A stretch of 64,000 nt of DNA from Saksenaea vasiformis B4078 (Eukaryota; Mucoromycota; Mucoromycetes; Mucorales; Saksenaeaceae). Numbering within the stretch: the first letter of the stretch is position 1; every line of letters starts with the position of its first letter. Of this stretch, positions 35,991-47,880 are shown piece after piece. The DNA is taken from contig JNDT01002329.1 of assembly GCA_000697055.1 (NCBI GenBank), positions 186,001 to 250,000 of the forward strand. Reading direction: 5' to 3'. Below the pieces are notes generated by a model. The model did no database searches, was not told the origin of the DNA, and saw nothing but the letters and a program-made list of their open reading frames with translations. The translations under genes were made by a program, and so were the position numbers.

Positions 35991-38189
35991 TCATGATATA
36001 ATGTTGTTCAGCAGGTCTCTCTGATCCTGAGCCACTCTCTGTAACTCGAGTACCCTTCGTTCCATGTCATCGACCGTACCCTGTACCCACTCCAGTCTTG
36101 TTGTGTAGCCATGTGAGGAAGAGCGCCAATTTGTACTATCCATCGCTTGGAAGGTATTGGCAACTCGGAATACCTTGTAAGCCATCCACAAATTAGTTAG
36201 GAGTACCAGTATCATACAGATCGCCTGGATCCGTGTAAACTGTTTCTCTCCAACCAAGTAACCAGCCTTGAAGCTCAACAACTGTGAATAGCTATCGCTC
36301 TTCCCTTCGCTCAGCGACGGTTTTGAAGAGGGACCTGCGGTCAATTTTTGAACAAGCTCTGGATTTTGAAGTACTCTGTGTAACTGGGTATAGAATGCCA
36401 AATGGGCATCTGCTGCATCCTTCTCGATAATAGCTATATGTCAACGATGAGCTTTCCTTGTATCACAGGATTTAGACGTACAGCTGACCAATCCGCTTTT
36501 TGTAAACTCGACTTGATAGGTGACCAGCACTCGAACTTTGTTTTTACGTGCACGCGTAATGCAGGTGCGAGATTTCACAACAGCAATGGGCATGGAGGGC
36601 GACGATGTAGTGGTGAGGATAGTGATATAGCGTGGTAGCCCGCGATGAAGGCGTTGGTCTTTAAAATAGCATTCCACTGTTTTGGTTCCTTTAACAATGG
36701 TCAGTTTTGGTAATGACCATATGGGGAAATTTACCGCTAGCCTTTCTGTAGGAACTTTCGCGAACGCCGTGGTGCCACCGTCCCAAGCTTACATCTAATA
36801 ATAAGAGATCCCACCTTCAGATTCAAAAATCTTGATAACTAATTATCTTCGATGTATACCACGATACTGCTGAATTTCCCTTAAGAATCCGTCCATAAAA
36901 TCACTGACAAACAATAGCTTGTACATTCCTTCAACTGTTCCCGCATAGGTTTCGTCCAAGGCAATACGCAAGTAGTGCTCGCCATTTGTTTCACAGGGAC
37001 ATACTACTCTTGATTGTTTCACAGCTTTCACCTTTGGCTTCTCTTCCGACTTGATCTGGGGAACTTCCTGCTCAGCGTAACCAGAATCCAGCAATTGCCT
37101 ATTCGTTTCCTCTGGAGGCAGCGGTTCCTGCTCTGTGGTTGGGATACTTGAAGTGTCCATATGGCTTTCCCTATCTCCATCGTCCATGATGTCACTGTCG
37201 TTACTCGATAGAGATTCGTCTGAGTTGTTGTTTACATCTTCCATGGAAACTTGTTGACGGTGCATTTCCCAAATTTTTACCATTTGATCATAAGCTTGAT
37301 CACGGGACAGAAACGATGCAAATACATGCTGTCCATGCGCGGCGTTTAGTCTACGCTATTTCTGTATTTCTGCTTACCTTTGCAGATTGTGTGGAGATCT
37401 GAATACCATTGGGTATAATACGAGCGGTCATGCGCTTTTCAATGCCAGTAATTTCGGAGTATCCTATGACCAACTAAAAAAAGAGCGTGCAAACGCCTGG
37501 GTTTTTAATCGCCGTCCTGTACTACTACTGTGCCGCTTACATTTGTGACCCAACCGAAAATATTGGATTTAAAGCAAAGATGATGTTCAGAGACGTAGAT
37601 ATGCCCTTGTAGTAGAATATCCTTTTGTAAAGCGCACTTGTAATCTAATTTGTTTTTTCTGCTAAGCATGATTTCTTAAACAGTAAAGCGTGGGTGGTAC
37701 AAACTTGCCTTCAATGAGCGCATCATATTCCGGTACACTTCGAAAAAGAGCGTGAAAATCATCATTACGCTTGCTACTGGCCACAGCATATTCACATTTT
37801 GAAGCAATTGTCCCAGGTACAGTACTTATGACTGAACCAATTTCCGATTGTGTCCCCTCCCCTGGAAGACCGTGATATTTATGCCGTGCGAAACTGGATG
37901 ACACCTCCTCCTCCACCGACGTATCCTGCAAAAGGGATGGGGTGGATAGCTCTCTGTTTGTAGAGGAATATATTGTAGTGGATAATTCGGGGTTCGTAGC
38001 CCCTTCCTGAAGGGCCTTTTTGCTGAGAATTGAATGTGCTGACAGACGCTGTAAAAGTTTCGGCCGTACTGGCGCGACATCAAGTGACGGCGCAGGGTTG
38101 CTCACATTCCTTCTTCGAAAATCGACAGACGAGCGTGGTGATGAGGAATTTGGAGTTGTGGTATGAACAGTGGGTATAAGCTCAGACAT
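35991..38189 (-). CDS. GRAM-VASt sterol transfer protein (Lam/Ysp/Aster family)
   Basis: Seven exons, 37709..38189, 37541..37644, 37378..37473, 36860..37328, 36735..36794, 36482..36688 and 35991..36433, give 619 residues. A Ser/Pro-rich N-terminus leads to a GRAM domain near 145-240 (IEDYKCALQKDILLQGHIYV, FKSNIFGWVTNLVIGYSEIT). A VASt/StART-like domain spans about 335-490 (RIALDETYAGTVEGMYKLLF, GRWHHGVRESSYRKAS). A single membrane span near 541-561 (AICMILVLLTNLWMAYKVF) precedes a short coiled-coil tail. This is the Lam/Ysp (yeast) and GRAMD1/Aster (animal) architecture: ER-anchored proteins moving sterol between plasma membrane and ER at contact sites. The first intron has a GC donor (GAAG|GCAAGT), and only that choice restores the conserved IEDYKCAL in phase. 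An ATG two codons upstream (38195) is possible. Confidence 0.92.
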
Positions 38190-38639
38190 GACCAACAGAA
38201 GGAACGAAGGAAGGAAGGAAGGGCCAAGAGAAAGGAAAAAGGTCGCCGCGAGTCAGGGTGGTGATATAGATTCAATGTCAGTCAACGATTCCCGCTTTTT
38301 GCTGCGAAAAAAGAAAAATTACAGATTTTTTTTTTTGGCGGGACTCTCAAGTGTCTTGTCTGATTGGATAAATTGTCAATGCATCTTTCTTTACCATTCA
38401 CGCGGGGTGCAGTAGGATCAACTGTTCAATGTTAAGGAATCACTCAAAGGAAATTAACGCATTAAAAATGAATGGAGGTTTGTTAAGTATGTCCCTTGTG
38501 TCAAGTCAATCATTGAGTCAGAGACACGACTCCAGAGAGAAAAGGTAATCATCTCTTTTTCGATCAATAAACGGGATGTACGACATACAGTCGACAATGC
38601 ATTCATTGTGATTAAAGATTCCCTTTTCGGAAGCAAGGT

Positions 38640-39380
38640 ATACTGACTGTGTGTGTGTGACAACGTTTACGTACTTTGAGCGTGGGCATAAAGCACCAAC
38701 ACGGCCAAGACGGTTCGGGACAGCGATCATGCAGCCTAAATGGCATACAAAAAAATGAGTGATCCTGGATATGTAATAAAAAGTTGACATCCGTACCGGG
38801 GATGTTTGTACCAACAGAGTCAAAGAAGAAGAAAAAAAAGGAAAAAGAAGTGCTCGCTTTAAATATGCATCACTTTCCGTTATCTGAGACATCCTTTTTG
38901 TATGAGATAAAAGGAACCTATCCTTAACACACTTTTTGCATGAGACGACGGAATCCTGTTTCTGAGACACCGTTTTTATGAGTCAAAAGAACCCGATCAC
39001 TGATTCACCCCTTTGCATGACACGATGGTACCCTATCATCGACACGCCTTTTGTGTGAGATAAAGAACACCGTACCTTTCACACACTCTTTGCATGAAAT
39101 AAAAAAAAATCCGATCATTGATTGATCGTTTGCACGAGACGATGGTATCCTATCTCGAACACCAGATAATCGAGCCCTATCTTTATCACGTCATTTGCAC
39201 GAGACAATGAATTCCTGCCTCTGCCTTAGATAATGGAAAACTATCAGTGACAGAAACGCAACGTGGAAGAGTATGACACGCAAATCATAGCATCCGATGA
39301 ACGTAAAAATACGTATTTCAAAGCGCAGAGTTTATCTGGAATATCTTCGAATAGACCTACGGATTTTATTCACGGCACAG
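38640..39380. repeat. repeat family B, copy 2
   Basis: Nearly identical to 21900-22345 over the first about 440 bp. Its tandem array (38866-39240) has diverged and gained or lost units relative to the other copy. It ends with CAAAGCGCAGAGTTTATCTG. The near-identity, compared with the degraded copy at 6035-6260, indicates recent duplication or transposition. Confidence 0.85.
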
Positions 39381-39710
39381 GAAACCCCGCTAGGACCAAA
39401 ACGTGAGAAAACTCTCCAACTTCTTTTCGCAGGATCTTGCATGCCATTTTGCGATAGCTACGTGTTTCTCGAGACGATCTGACCTTCCTAATTTAGACGA
39501 AGGGCTTTTTCGCCTGAAATCTAAAATCAAAAGGACTTCATTCACTGCAGCCCTGATGGGACCCTCCTCTGAGCCTATAATAAGAGGTCTCAAGCAATAT
39601 ATTGATTATCATCATGCCATTATCAGAGCCAGAAAAGTTAACTTGGAGATGAAATGTGAAAGATGTATTGTCGCTTGTGCGATTATTTACTATTTGTTCG
39701 TACGATATCG

Positions 39711-39887
39711 GCATCATCGGCATCATCGACACCATCGACATCATCGGCATCATCGACACCATCGACATCATCGACATCATCGACATCATCGACATCATCG
39801 ACATCATCGACATCATCGACATCATCGACATCATCGACATCATCGACATCATCGACATCATCGACATCAACGGCATCAACGGCATTG
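39711..39887 (+). repeat. 9-bp minisatellite (CATCATCGA)n
   Basis: About 19 tandem units of CATCATCGA. The left part contains CATCATCGG and CACCATCGA variants, the centre is perfect and the right end has CATCAACGG variants. Because the unit is a multiple of three without stops, frames on both strands stay open (His-His-Arg on plus, Met-Ser-Met on minus). No coding context supports translation. Confidence 0.9.
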
Positions 39888-40959
39888 GTGGATGTTGGAA
39901 GAATTTATAGACGCAAAGTTATTCTGTGTTCCAAACAATGATGAATAAACATGCAATGCCTAAGCGACCGCCAATGTACTAACAAATATGGTCGACTGAA
40001 ATGATCACTGCTGTACAAGAGTACAAATGTTTCCAAAGAGAATACACTCGTTTTATTTAGAAGGGGTCGTTTGGTGCGCGAACGCGCAGCTTTACCCAAC
40101 TTTCGGACGTTCCGAGAGATACAACCATCCTCCTTTCTCTTTGTCGTGTCGTTATTCTTGCAAAGCTCTTAGGGACCGTAGGTGTTGCACAGAGAAGATC
40201 ACCTTAGAACCTACCCTAAACCTTACCCTAAGACACTTCAATTAACGCCTGGATAGAACGATCGTTATAACACGTAAGACGGGAATACTGCCATAGCTCG
40301 TAAGGGAAATTGCGGTTTACAACAGTTCGTGATTGTGTAATACCTATGGTCCCTAAGAGTTCAGGACTGGATACCTATTATCCCTAGGAAAATCGCTACT
40401 CTTGTCAACTCAGTTGCGCTTCCCCATGTATTTGGTACGTCGACAGACTGTTTCTCTTCATAATATTTGCAATCCATTCATTTTGAAAGGGCAGTTTTTT
40501 CGTCGTAGTTCATCTTCGCCAAGCTCTTTGTTTGTTCCTTCATATGTCAACTGATAAGCATACTGTTTTCTGCCATAGGCCCCACCCACAAAGCAAGAGC
40601 AGCTACCAATCGCGGAAGTACTCTAGTTTTCTGACGTTTCGAAGAAAGTCCTACATCGCACATGTTTTCGATTTTGCGCTTATTACTAAAGATCCTCTGG
40701 ATGTGGATCGTACTGGAGCCTTGTTAAGCTTAAAGGCTACATTTTCACACAGTGAGCTCAGACAGATTCATGGGTGGATTTTCGTTATGGCGACGAAATA
40801 AGTGCTGACTTCTGGTTATAAGTGAGTGCAGAACGTGACACTGTGGAAATGGAAGAATTAGAGGCCATAATCAATGCAGCTGATAATGCGAAAGAACATA
40901 TGTGACGGAGATTTGGGCGATTTGTTATGCTTTATGGCATCTAGAGCTTTACAAATATG

Positions 40960-41214
40960 GGACCAGTCACCATCATTAGGCGGCATACTCTGGGGTAAAT
41001 TAATATGGCATCCAACACCATTTCCTTTACTAACGACGAATGGTTTTTTTAAGCTACTCTAGACAAGTTTCACTTCCACCGAGGGACCAATATGATGCAA
41101 GTAAAAGCTTACGAACCAATGATGCATAGTCAATCTTTCCTCAGTGCGAGGTTAGCTCTTCATGGATGCAAAATTTATTTAGAGCAGCGTTAAAAAAACA
41201 TTCAATAAGCAGTA
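40960..41214 (+). repeat. dispersed element A, copy 4
   Basis: The left part reads GGGGTAAATTAATATGGCAT and TTTCCTTTACTAACGACG, then a degenerate left end AAGCTACTCTAGACAAG. The core has CCGAGGGACCAATATGATGC. The right end GGATGCAAAATTTATTTAGA, GCAGCGTTAAAAAAAC and ATTCAATAAGCAGTA is one of the best preserved. It ends 67 bp beyond the kinase stop codon. Confidence 0.7.
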
Positions 41215-41280
41215 TTTGTTTGCGTAGATATCGATTTGATGAAGGAGTAAATAAACGGTATGTAGCCAATTTTGGTTCTT

Positions 41281-44060
41281 TCAGAGGTGACGGTTTGAGG
41301 TGAGGTTATTTTGGATGTATCCGCCCTTGCCGCCCAAGTCTAACAAGTCTAATATTTTGTGATATAAAAACTTGTAGGCCCATACAGGACCTCGTAAACG
41401 ACGGATATCAACAATATACAGCCCAGGTAGGTTATGAAATCGGCAAATTTCGACAATAAATCGAACTTCCTCGCCTGTATCGATACTTGGACTACCGTAG
41501 ATGGGTTCCCTCTGAACAGATGAGTTTGTGTCGTTGGAAGAAATAGATAAAAGCGAATGGGTAGTAGTTGGCATGACTTGAATAGATGCTAGAGATGAAT
41601 CTGCAGAAACCCTGCTATCGCTTTGTTGGCTGTTCGATGTGTCGCGTGGATGCTGTCGATGCTGTGGCGGCTTTACTTTCCGGCGCGAACATTTTACTTT
41701 GCAATAACCGTCCTTTTTCATATCAATACCGAGAGCTTGCAGAAGGTGAACTACATCTGCAAATACTTTGGATGGATCTCTGCTAGTGAGAGCAGAGCGA
41801 TCTACCGCGCCATGATGGAATCGTACTCTAGGTTCCGAAGGGTCGGAAGCCATTGCTCTGACGAACGAAGAGAGTCCCTCAACGGTTCGCGATCGAGTAC
41901 GACGCGATGTCTTGGTGACAGTTGGCGAACAGGTTTTTTGCATAGGCTGCTTTTCATCTTTCCCTAGATGTATCTTTAGTTGATGATAACGTACGTCGGG
42001 CCGAGCTTTACCTTGCGGGCTTCGCTTGATCCATTTCATGAACTTTTTACGTGTACTCTTGAAAAGATCCTTCCGTCCCATCTCTGGTATATAAGGGCTG
42101 ACGACTTCCGGAAAGGAATGTCGATTTGGATTTTCCTTTTTGGGCGGTTTCCCTGCAATACTTCGACGCATGGATGTCATGACACTCTTTCGACCATAAG
42201 TGGAGAAGACTCGACGAGCTCCCGTTTTTGTAGATTCATGATCGTTAGGTAAGCTACCATGTGAAAGTTCTAGTTGCAAAGAATGTGATCGAGCGGCGGC
42301 ACTCGGAGAAGGGTGGCGAACGGCTTGCTTGGCCGTAACTGTTCCTTGAGTGTCATCTCCTTTTCGTGAGGCTGTCGATGAGCAGCGGTTGACATGGGAT
42401 CCTTTAAGATATCTGCGGATCGATCCATAGATTTGGGATCGCGATATTCCCTTTTTTACAAACGTATCATCTTGTGTCCATTTTTGGCGACGTGAAGCTT
42501 CTTCGCTGGATGTAGCTGTGTTGTCTGTGCACACAGCGGAATCACCTCCTGCCTTGGGCGTCTTGTTTGCGAAAAAGCCTAAAAATTTCTCAGCTGCACG
42601 GTGCTGTTTTAATGCATTGAATTGAACTGTGCTTGCTGATTGTTTAAACCGTTCGGCTGCAGCACGACCAAGCGAGAGGTGCCGGAAAGAATAGGTTCCA
42701 TACATAGTAACAGGTCGCACAAGTGGGGGTGACGAGGGTAAGGAACTGGCTGTTAGTCGTTTCGTACCAGACCAATTCATTGGCGACTGTGCGGCTGAGT
42801 CCCCTTCGGATTCAAATGCTTCGCAGCTCTTATTAAATAATGGCCAATACTCCTGTAGCCAGGGATGCTTGGTGACGGTATCCATTGTACATCGCTTTGC
42901 GGGATCCGGTACCAGCATCTTTCGTAAAAGATCTTTCGCATCATCACCGACGAAGTCAGGAAACGTCACCTGAGAGGATAAAATGTATCGATAGAGTAGA
43001 TTAATGTTATCTCCTCCTGGGTTTGATGGATCGTCGTCAAAGGGCAGGTAGCCGCAAAGCATAGCATAAAGGATGACACCACAGGACCAAATATCAACGG
43101 CAGAACCAGCATACATCCCTTCATTGACCACCAGTTCAGGCGCTGCATAACAAGGTGATCCGCATGATGTCGCCATTAAGTCATCCGATGCCAAAGCAAA
43201 ATGATTAGCAAAACCAAAATCCGTGACAATAACATTACGATGTCTGTCAAGCAGCAAATTTTCCTGAAAACAGCTGATTGCATGTCAATGAATGAAGTTC
43301 CTAGTCCATCATTTTCCTTCCCTTTCCCCCTCTCATTTTCCCTTTTCTCTTTCTTTTCTCTTGGCTTCTCTCTCTTTTGATTTCGAATCTCCTTATCCCT
43401 TCGTGCATAACCATGCATTATTCAACGTCTTACCAACTTCAGATCTCGATGCACGACCTTCTTTTGGTGCATATACTGCACGCCGCTAATGAGCTGCGCA
43501 AATAATTTTCGGGCATCTTTCTCTTTTAGATGACGATGAGCCAAAATGTGTTCAAATAGCTCGCCACCTATTTCGAAAAATCATTATTTTTCTTTAGTCG
43601 ATCAATGTTTGTTGATTAGTACCTGATGCATACTCGAGTATTATCCCAATATATTTTTCAGTCTGCACGACATTGATTAACTTGACTATATTTGGATGTC
43701 TAAGTGTCTGTAATTTTTGTTTCCATTAGTATAACGTAAACAATATCGTATTTGTAGACGTACTTTGAGTACAGCAATCTCTCTTTCAACCTTGCTTAGA
43801 CGTGATGCGGAAGGTCTTATGTTTTCCTTCTTGATAAGTTTAATAGCCACCTATGATAGCATAAGACGAGGATGAAAGAGAGAGTTTGATATATTTACCT
43901 CTTGTCCTGTTTCCGGATGAACACCTAGTTTCACTTTTCCGAACTCGCCTTCGCCTAATGTTTGTAGCAATTTATAAGGGCCCAACTGTTGTTGTCGAGA
44001 TCGTCTCCTTGTAGGCGTAAATTTTACAAAGTCATAGTCTTGATAGCTCATATTGATCAA
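41281..44060 (-). CDS. Kin4-like Ser/Thr protein kinase with C-terminal KA1-like end
   Basis: Five exons, 43899..44060, 43764..43850, 43623..43707, 43434..43567 and 41281..43263, give 816 residues (813 from the ATG at 44051). The kinase domain starts near residue 27. Features are [11 protein letters not shown] (P-loop), VAIKLIKK (catalytic Lys), HRDLKLENLLL (catalytic loop), TDFGFANHF, and [13 protein letters not shown] (activation loop). The insert [20 protein letters not shown] is characteristic of the fungal Kin4/Frk1 group of the CAMK/AMPK-related branch. A long basic Ser/Thr-rich linker leads to a final domain with [20 protein letters not shown], resembling a KA1 membrane-binding end. 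Yeast Kin4 restrains mitotic exit when the spindle is mispositioned; the role here is inferred. The last intron is 170 bp and very pyrimidine-rich, longer than its neighbours. Confidence 0.9.
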
Positions 44061-44632
44061 AACGATGGAAAAGAAAAAAGGAAATAGAATTCAGAAAAAA
44101 GGTAAGAAAACACGAATGTGAGATCTTCTTTTAAAATATGCGGGATCTATAATAAGGGGAAAGAAAACGAAAAACATTGAACTAAAGAAACTGAAGATTT
44201 TGAAGGGAGAAACTTAATTAAGAATGAGGACATGTACTTTATAGTCTCTACTCTGAACAACGTTCATTACTAAGCCTTAACAAAAACGAATTTATTTGTT
44301 ACAATGTTCTAGCCCGTGTATTCTGTTCGATGCGGCCTTGCAGCGCTTGTGCCCAACAGTGCACAAACTTGTTGACAATTTGATCCTATACCCACGTAGG
44401 GACTTAATTATATTCCGCCCCTCCTCTCTCTCTTTTCCTCCTCCTCACCGAATATATATATATGATACGTCATACAGAATCCCATGATTAGCCTACATGA
44501 TGCATACAATATCAAGTAGCATACACACACACACACACACACACACGTTGTAATGACAGAAAGTATGAAAATCGCAATCGATGGGAGTTGCGCAACATAT
44601 CATGTCGACATAACCCCTCTTTTTATTGTTCA
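44061..44632. other. intergenic, kinase promoter and GAS 3' flank
   Basis: A short spacer between two minus-strand genes. It contains the CA microsatellite listed separately, and no gene. Confidence 0.5.
44523..44546. repeat. (CA)n microsatellite
   Basis: Twelve CA units about 90 bp beyond the stop codon of the glucanosyltransferase gene, probably in its 3' UTR or flank. Confidence 0.85.
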
Positions 44633-46184
44633 TCAGAAAAGTCGCAATGCAAGAACAGATAGCACCATCATCCAAAAGGCAACAGGCTGAATTATACCTG
44701 CCGCATTGTTTGGCTTACTCGTACCTTCTGTTTCCGGGTTAGGTACAATCTTTGCACATTCGCTCAGGTCATTTCGCCGAGGTGCCACAGGTTGAGCATA
44801 GCCGTCAAAATCGCAGTTATTACGATGTTTGTTCTCCTGCGTATACAAGTGATATAACCAGCTCAGCTTGTCGGCCGGCGTACAGAAAGAGAATGCGCCG
44901 TATTTGCCATCTTCGCCACTGGCACCGATGTCGCTGCAAGAGACAACCCCGCATAACATGTCAATTTGTGATCCAATGGCGCTCGTGTTGTTGACCCCGT
45001 TTGTGTTCATCACCTTGTTTGAGGCGACACAAGCAAGATTGTTCCGCATACAATCACATGCTCCTTCCGAGGGCGTGGGCGGGAGGACCGTAGAAGCTTT
45101 CCATACGTCCGTCTGGGCAGGACAGTCAGGGGTTGGACGCTTATCATTCTCGGCCACCCGTGCCTGCGGCAGGTTTATTTGTTTAAGTGCTTTCTGCAAG
45201 TGATAGTAGTCTTCCAATAACTCTGCGTTTCCATTGTTATTAATCCTGACCAACCCATAGTTATTCTTCTCCTGAGTCCATTCGTACACCACGCCACCTG
45301 ACCAAACTTGGTTCATTTCAGTCCCGTAGATGGCAGATACCTCGGTGAACTGACGTGGAAGAACGAGATTGCAACCATATTCAGAGAGAAACACAGGTTT
45401 GCTGTAGTTTTCAAATTCTCTGGTACGGTCCGCATAGCCGGACTTTTCAAAAGAAGACGCGCCACACCACTCATACAAATTGACACCGTAGAAGTCGGCC
45501 TGCACTTCTTCTTCGCCACAGACGAAGTAATCCTTCATTGCAGTACGAATGTGTTCGTCGTCATTGCTAGCATACCCGACCGGAATGTATCGTTTTTGTG
45601 TACCTCGAATATAGCGCTTAATGTCACGTATAGCTGCCTTGACAAATGGTGAAGCTTGGGTATTGCTTTTGTCGTTCGACACTTCATTGCCAGCAATAAA
45701 CGCAACAACGTTATCATATTTGCCAAACGCATCTACAACAGCTTTGTAGGCATTATAGAGGTACACTGTGTACTGGGGTTCTTTTCGATTGATAGAAAAT
45801 TTTGGCGTTGCGATATCCAACAGAAGATACAAGCCATTGTCCGCAAAAGACTTCATGCATGCGTCATGGTCCTTCTTAGGATCAACTTCGTATACACGAA
45901 CTACATTTAAGCCAAGCTTTGCCATCAGAGGGGCATCTCGTGCGCATGCTGCCGGATCAGTCAATGGGTCAGTTGTCGTCAAAGTGTTATGGCTCCTAGG
46001 TTGGTACGCTACACTACACAATGCGTAAGCTCAACTTTATTAGAATATCTCGAGCCTACCCTTTGATAAAGAATTGGGTCTTCGTCACCGAGTCTAGAAA
46101 ACGATTACCGCTAACGATAACCGGGTTCAGTGCAGTAGCTGCGGCGATAAACAGTATCGACACAAGCAGAAAAGTGAGCTGCAT
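44633..46184 (-). CDS. GPI-anchored 1,3-beta-glucanosyltransferase (GH72, Gas1 family)
   Basis: Two exons, 46060..46184 and 44633..46013, joined across a 46-bp intron in FFIKGVAYQPR, give 501 residues. A signal peptide (about 1-19) starts the GH72 catalytic domain, with acid/base Glu152 in AGNEVSND and nucleophile Glu253 in FLSEYGC. A Cys-rich X8 (CBM43) module follows (CDCMRNNLACVAS, CGVVSCSDI, FCTPADKLSW). The C-terminus is hydrophobic after a small-residue stretch (NNAAGIIQPVAFWMMVL), as expected for GPI attachment. The family cuts and re-ligates beta-1,3-glucan chains at the cell surface. It is a complete Gas1/Gas2-subfamily (X8-containing) member. Substrate supply may be limited, since walls of Mucoromycota are chitin/chitosan-rich. 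Confidence 0.95.
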
Positions 46185-47149
46185 TTTATGATCGCAAGTG
46201 GGAAGTCTATTGAAAAGGATGAAGCGACCCTACCAGCTTCGGAATGTTTCATATGAGTATTCAAGAATGGCCTCAGTCACATACAAACTCTCCGTGTCGC
46301 AAACAATATCGTTCAGGAAGTATCCTTGCAAACGCATACACTTGTCTTCTTCTTTAGAAAGTGATCCAGTCAATCGTCATGAATTATGACATTTTGAATG
46401 AATACATGCTGTTTCGGTTGTATTTCGAAACAGTAATTAAGTTCAAAGTGATCAGTGCGTTCAATTTTCCGACAGAATAAATTCCCGAGGTTCAAAATCG
46501 AGCAACAAAGGCGAAGTGGTAGTCCACAGTCAGTATCAGCATGGAAATTTCCAGAGCTGCCAGAAATCAAGCGATGAGGTACCATTTATTTTGCATAAGT
46601 TAGTTATGAGCCTCTAGCAACGAGGATCTATTTAGCTTGGTGAGTTTCCGGGCCCGCTTTTAAGTGAATAAACGGGATGACAGATAACATTTCGCTTCCT
46701 TTTCTCTCTTTCTTATAAAGAATTAAAAACGGAAGGGTGCACGTGGGTACCAGTGTCTCCATCGTTGTCGATGCCCATTGCCAAAGGCTGAAACTTCCAC
46801 ATATTGAAATTGGAATACGCAAACGCTGTTTCTTAGATAACGAGGTATGATGGTTACCTAACGGGATTCATAAATCTTTTTTTCGTCGGCTCCGTTTTCT
46901 TTTAACATCCCCGGTAAATACTCTGATGAAATGCACGTTCAGGATTACTTATGTCACTTTATCTATCATTTAGCCTGCAAGGCCCCTGTCTCGAACCTGG
47001 CTTGGCTATGATGGCGCCGTTCGCCCGTCATTTAAGTAAGCGGATGTGTTCACAAACACTTGGTATCATTCATCTTCTGCAATAGACCGACAGATTTTGT
47101 ATCCCTTCCAGACTTCTACAGTTCGTATTGCCTCTGGCCACTGTCGTCC
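46185..47149. other. intergenic
   Basis: Promoter side of the glucanosyltransferase gene. It contains CCCTGTCTCGAACCTGGCTT near 46982, the reverse complement of the GGTTCGAGACAGGG block of family B. Otherwise there are no genes. Confidence 0.4.
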
Positions 47150-47447
47150 GGCTCTCCTCTCGCTAGCCCGCCGGTTGTGGCGCAAGTCGGGCTACTGCCG
47201 TTGACGGTATCGAACTTCAATGGTGGGTAAAATGAAACCCCAAGCGCTGTTTCATTTACTAATAATGATTGTACTTCTATACGACACTACATCAATTTTT
47301 CCTTCCATTAAGGGACAAAGCTTATGAAGTAGAGTATAAATCTGTCGCCAATTTGTATGCTAATGACGGCAGTCTCAACATTCTCGCCGCGCGAACTTGG
47401 CGCAAAATTTATATAGATTAGCGTAAAAGTCCTTTCAATAAACAGTA
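47150..47447 (+). repeat. dispersed element A, copy 5
   Basis: The left module contains the inverted pair TAGCCCG...CGGGCTA, then GGGTAAAATGAAACCCCAAG. The core reads TTCCATTAAGGGACAAAGC. The right end is CGCAAAATTTATATAGATTA, GCGTAAAAGTC and TTTCAATAAACAGTA. Order and orientation are as in copies 2-4. A poly-purine stretch lies about 230 bp further on. Confidence 0.65.
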
Positions 47448-47880
47448 AGTCTTGTGGACCGCAACGCATGACCTGTACGGTGCGTCACCGGTCAATGACA
47501 AAGCACTAAAGGAACAATGGTATCATGGTCTGAATTTTATTTGTGTTACACTTATTATACCATTGCAAGATCGATACAGCAAGTGACTTCTTCTCCTTCT
47601 TCTTTTTCTTCTTCTTGTTATTTATCGACTACTGACCTCTGAGAACCAAAGAAATTGTTATTGGCTGCCAAGTTAAAAAAAAAAAGAAAAAGAAAAAAAA
47701 AGCCGAGATATTTTTGCACCAGTCGAATTCTAAAGGGTGAAGCTATTATGCAACGAATTTTATAGACTTCAATTCGCACCACGGTCGGATCAAAAATACG
47801 ACAACAGCTTAGCGACGCCAGATTGGTTATCTAAGGTAATCTTACAATTCAGGAACTTTGCATTTCGAGTATAGCAGCAT

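Noticed and set aside
38518..38970. 150-codon frame starting MSQKQDSVVS, repeated at 21771-22226
   Set aside because: Both copies lie inside repeat family B; the frames run through the tandem array and diverge at the 3' end. The identity is due to the repeat, not to a gene family.
39403..39948. Long His-His-Arg open frame (181 codons)
   Set aside because: It is produced by the 9-bp minisatellite; the same stretch is open in other frames and on the other strand, and lacks any gene context.
40203..40232. CCCTAA-like units (ACCCTAAACC, ACCCTAAG) as an interstitial telomere
   Set aside because: Only two units with interruptions; no array, and expected by chance in 64 kb.
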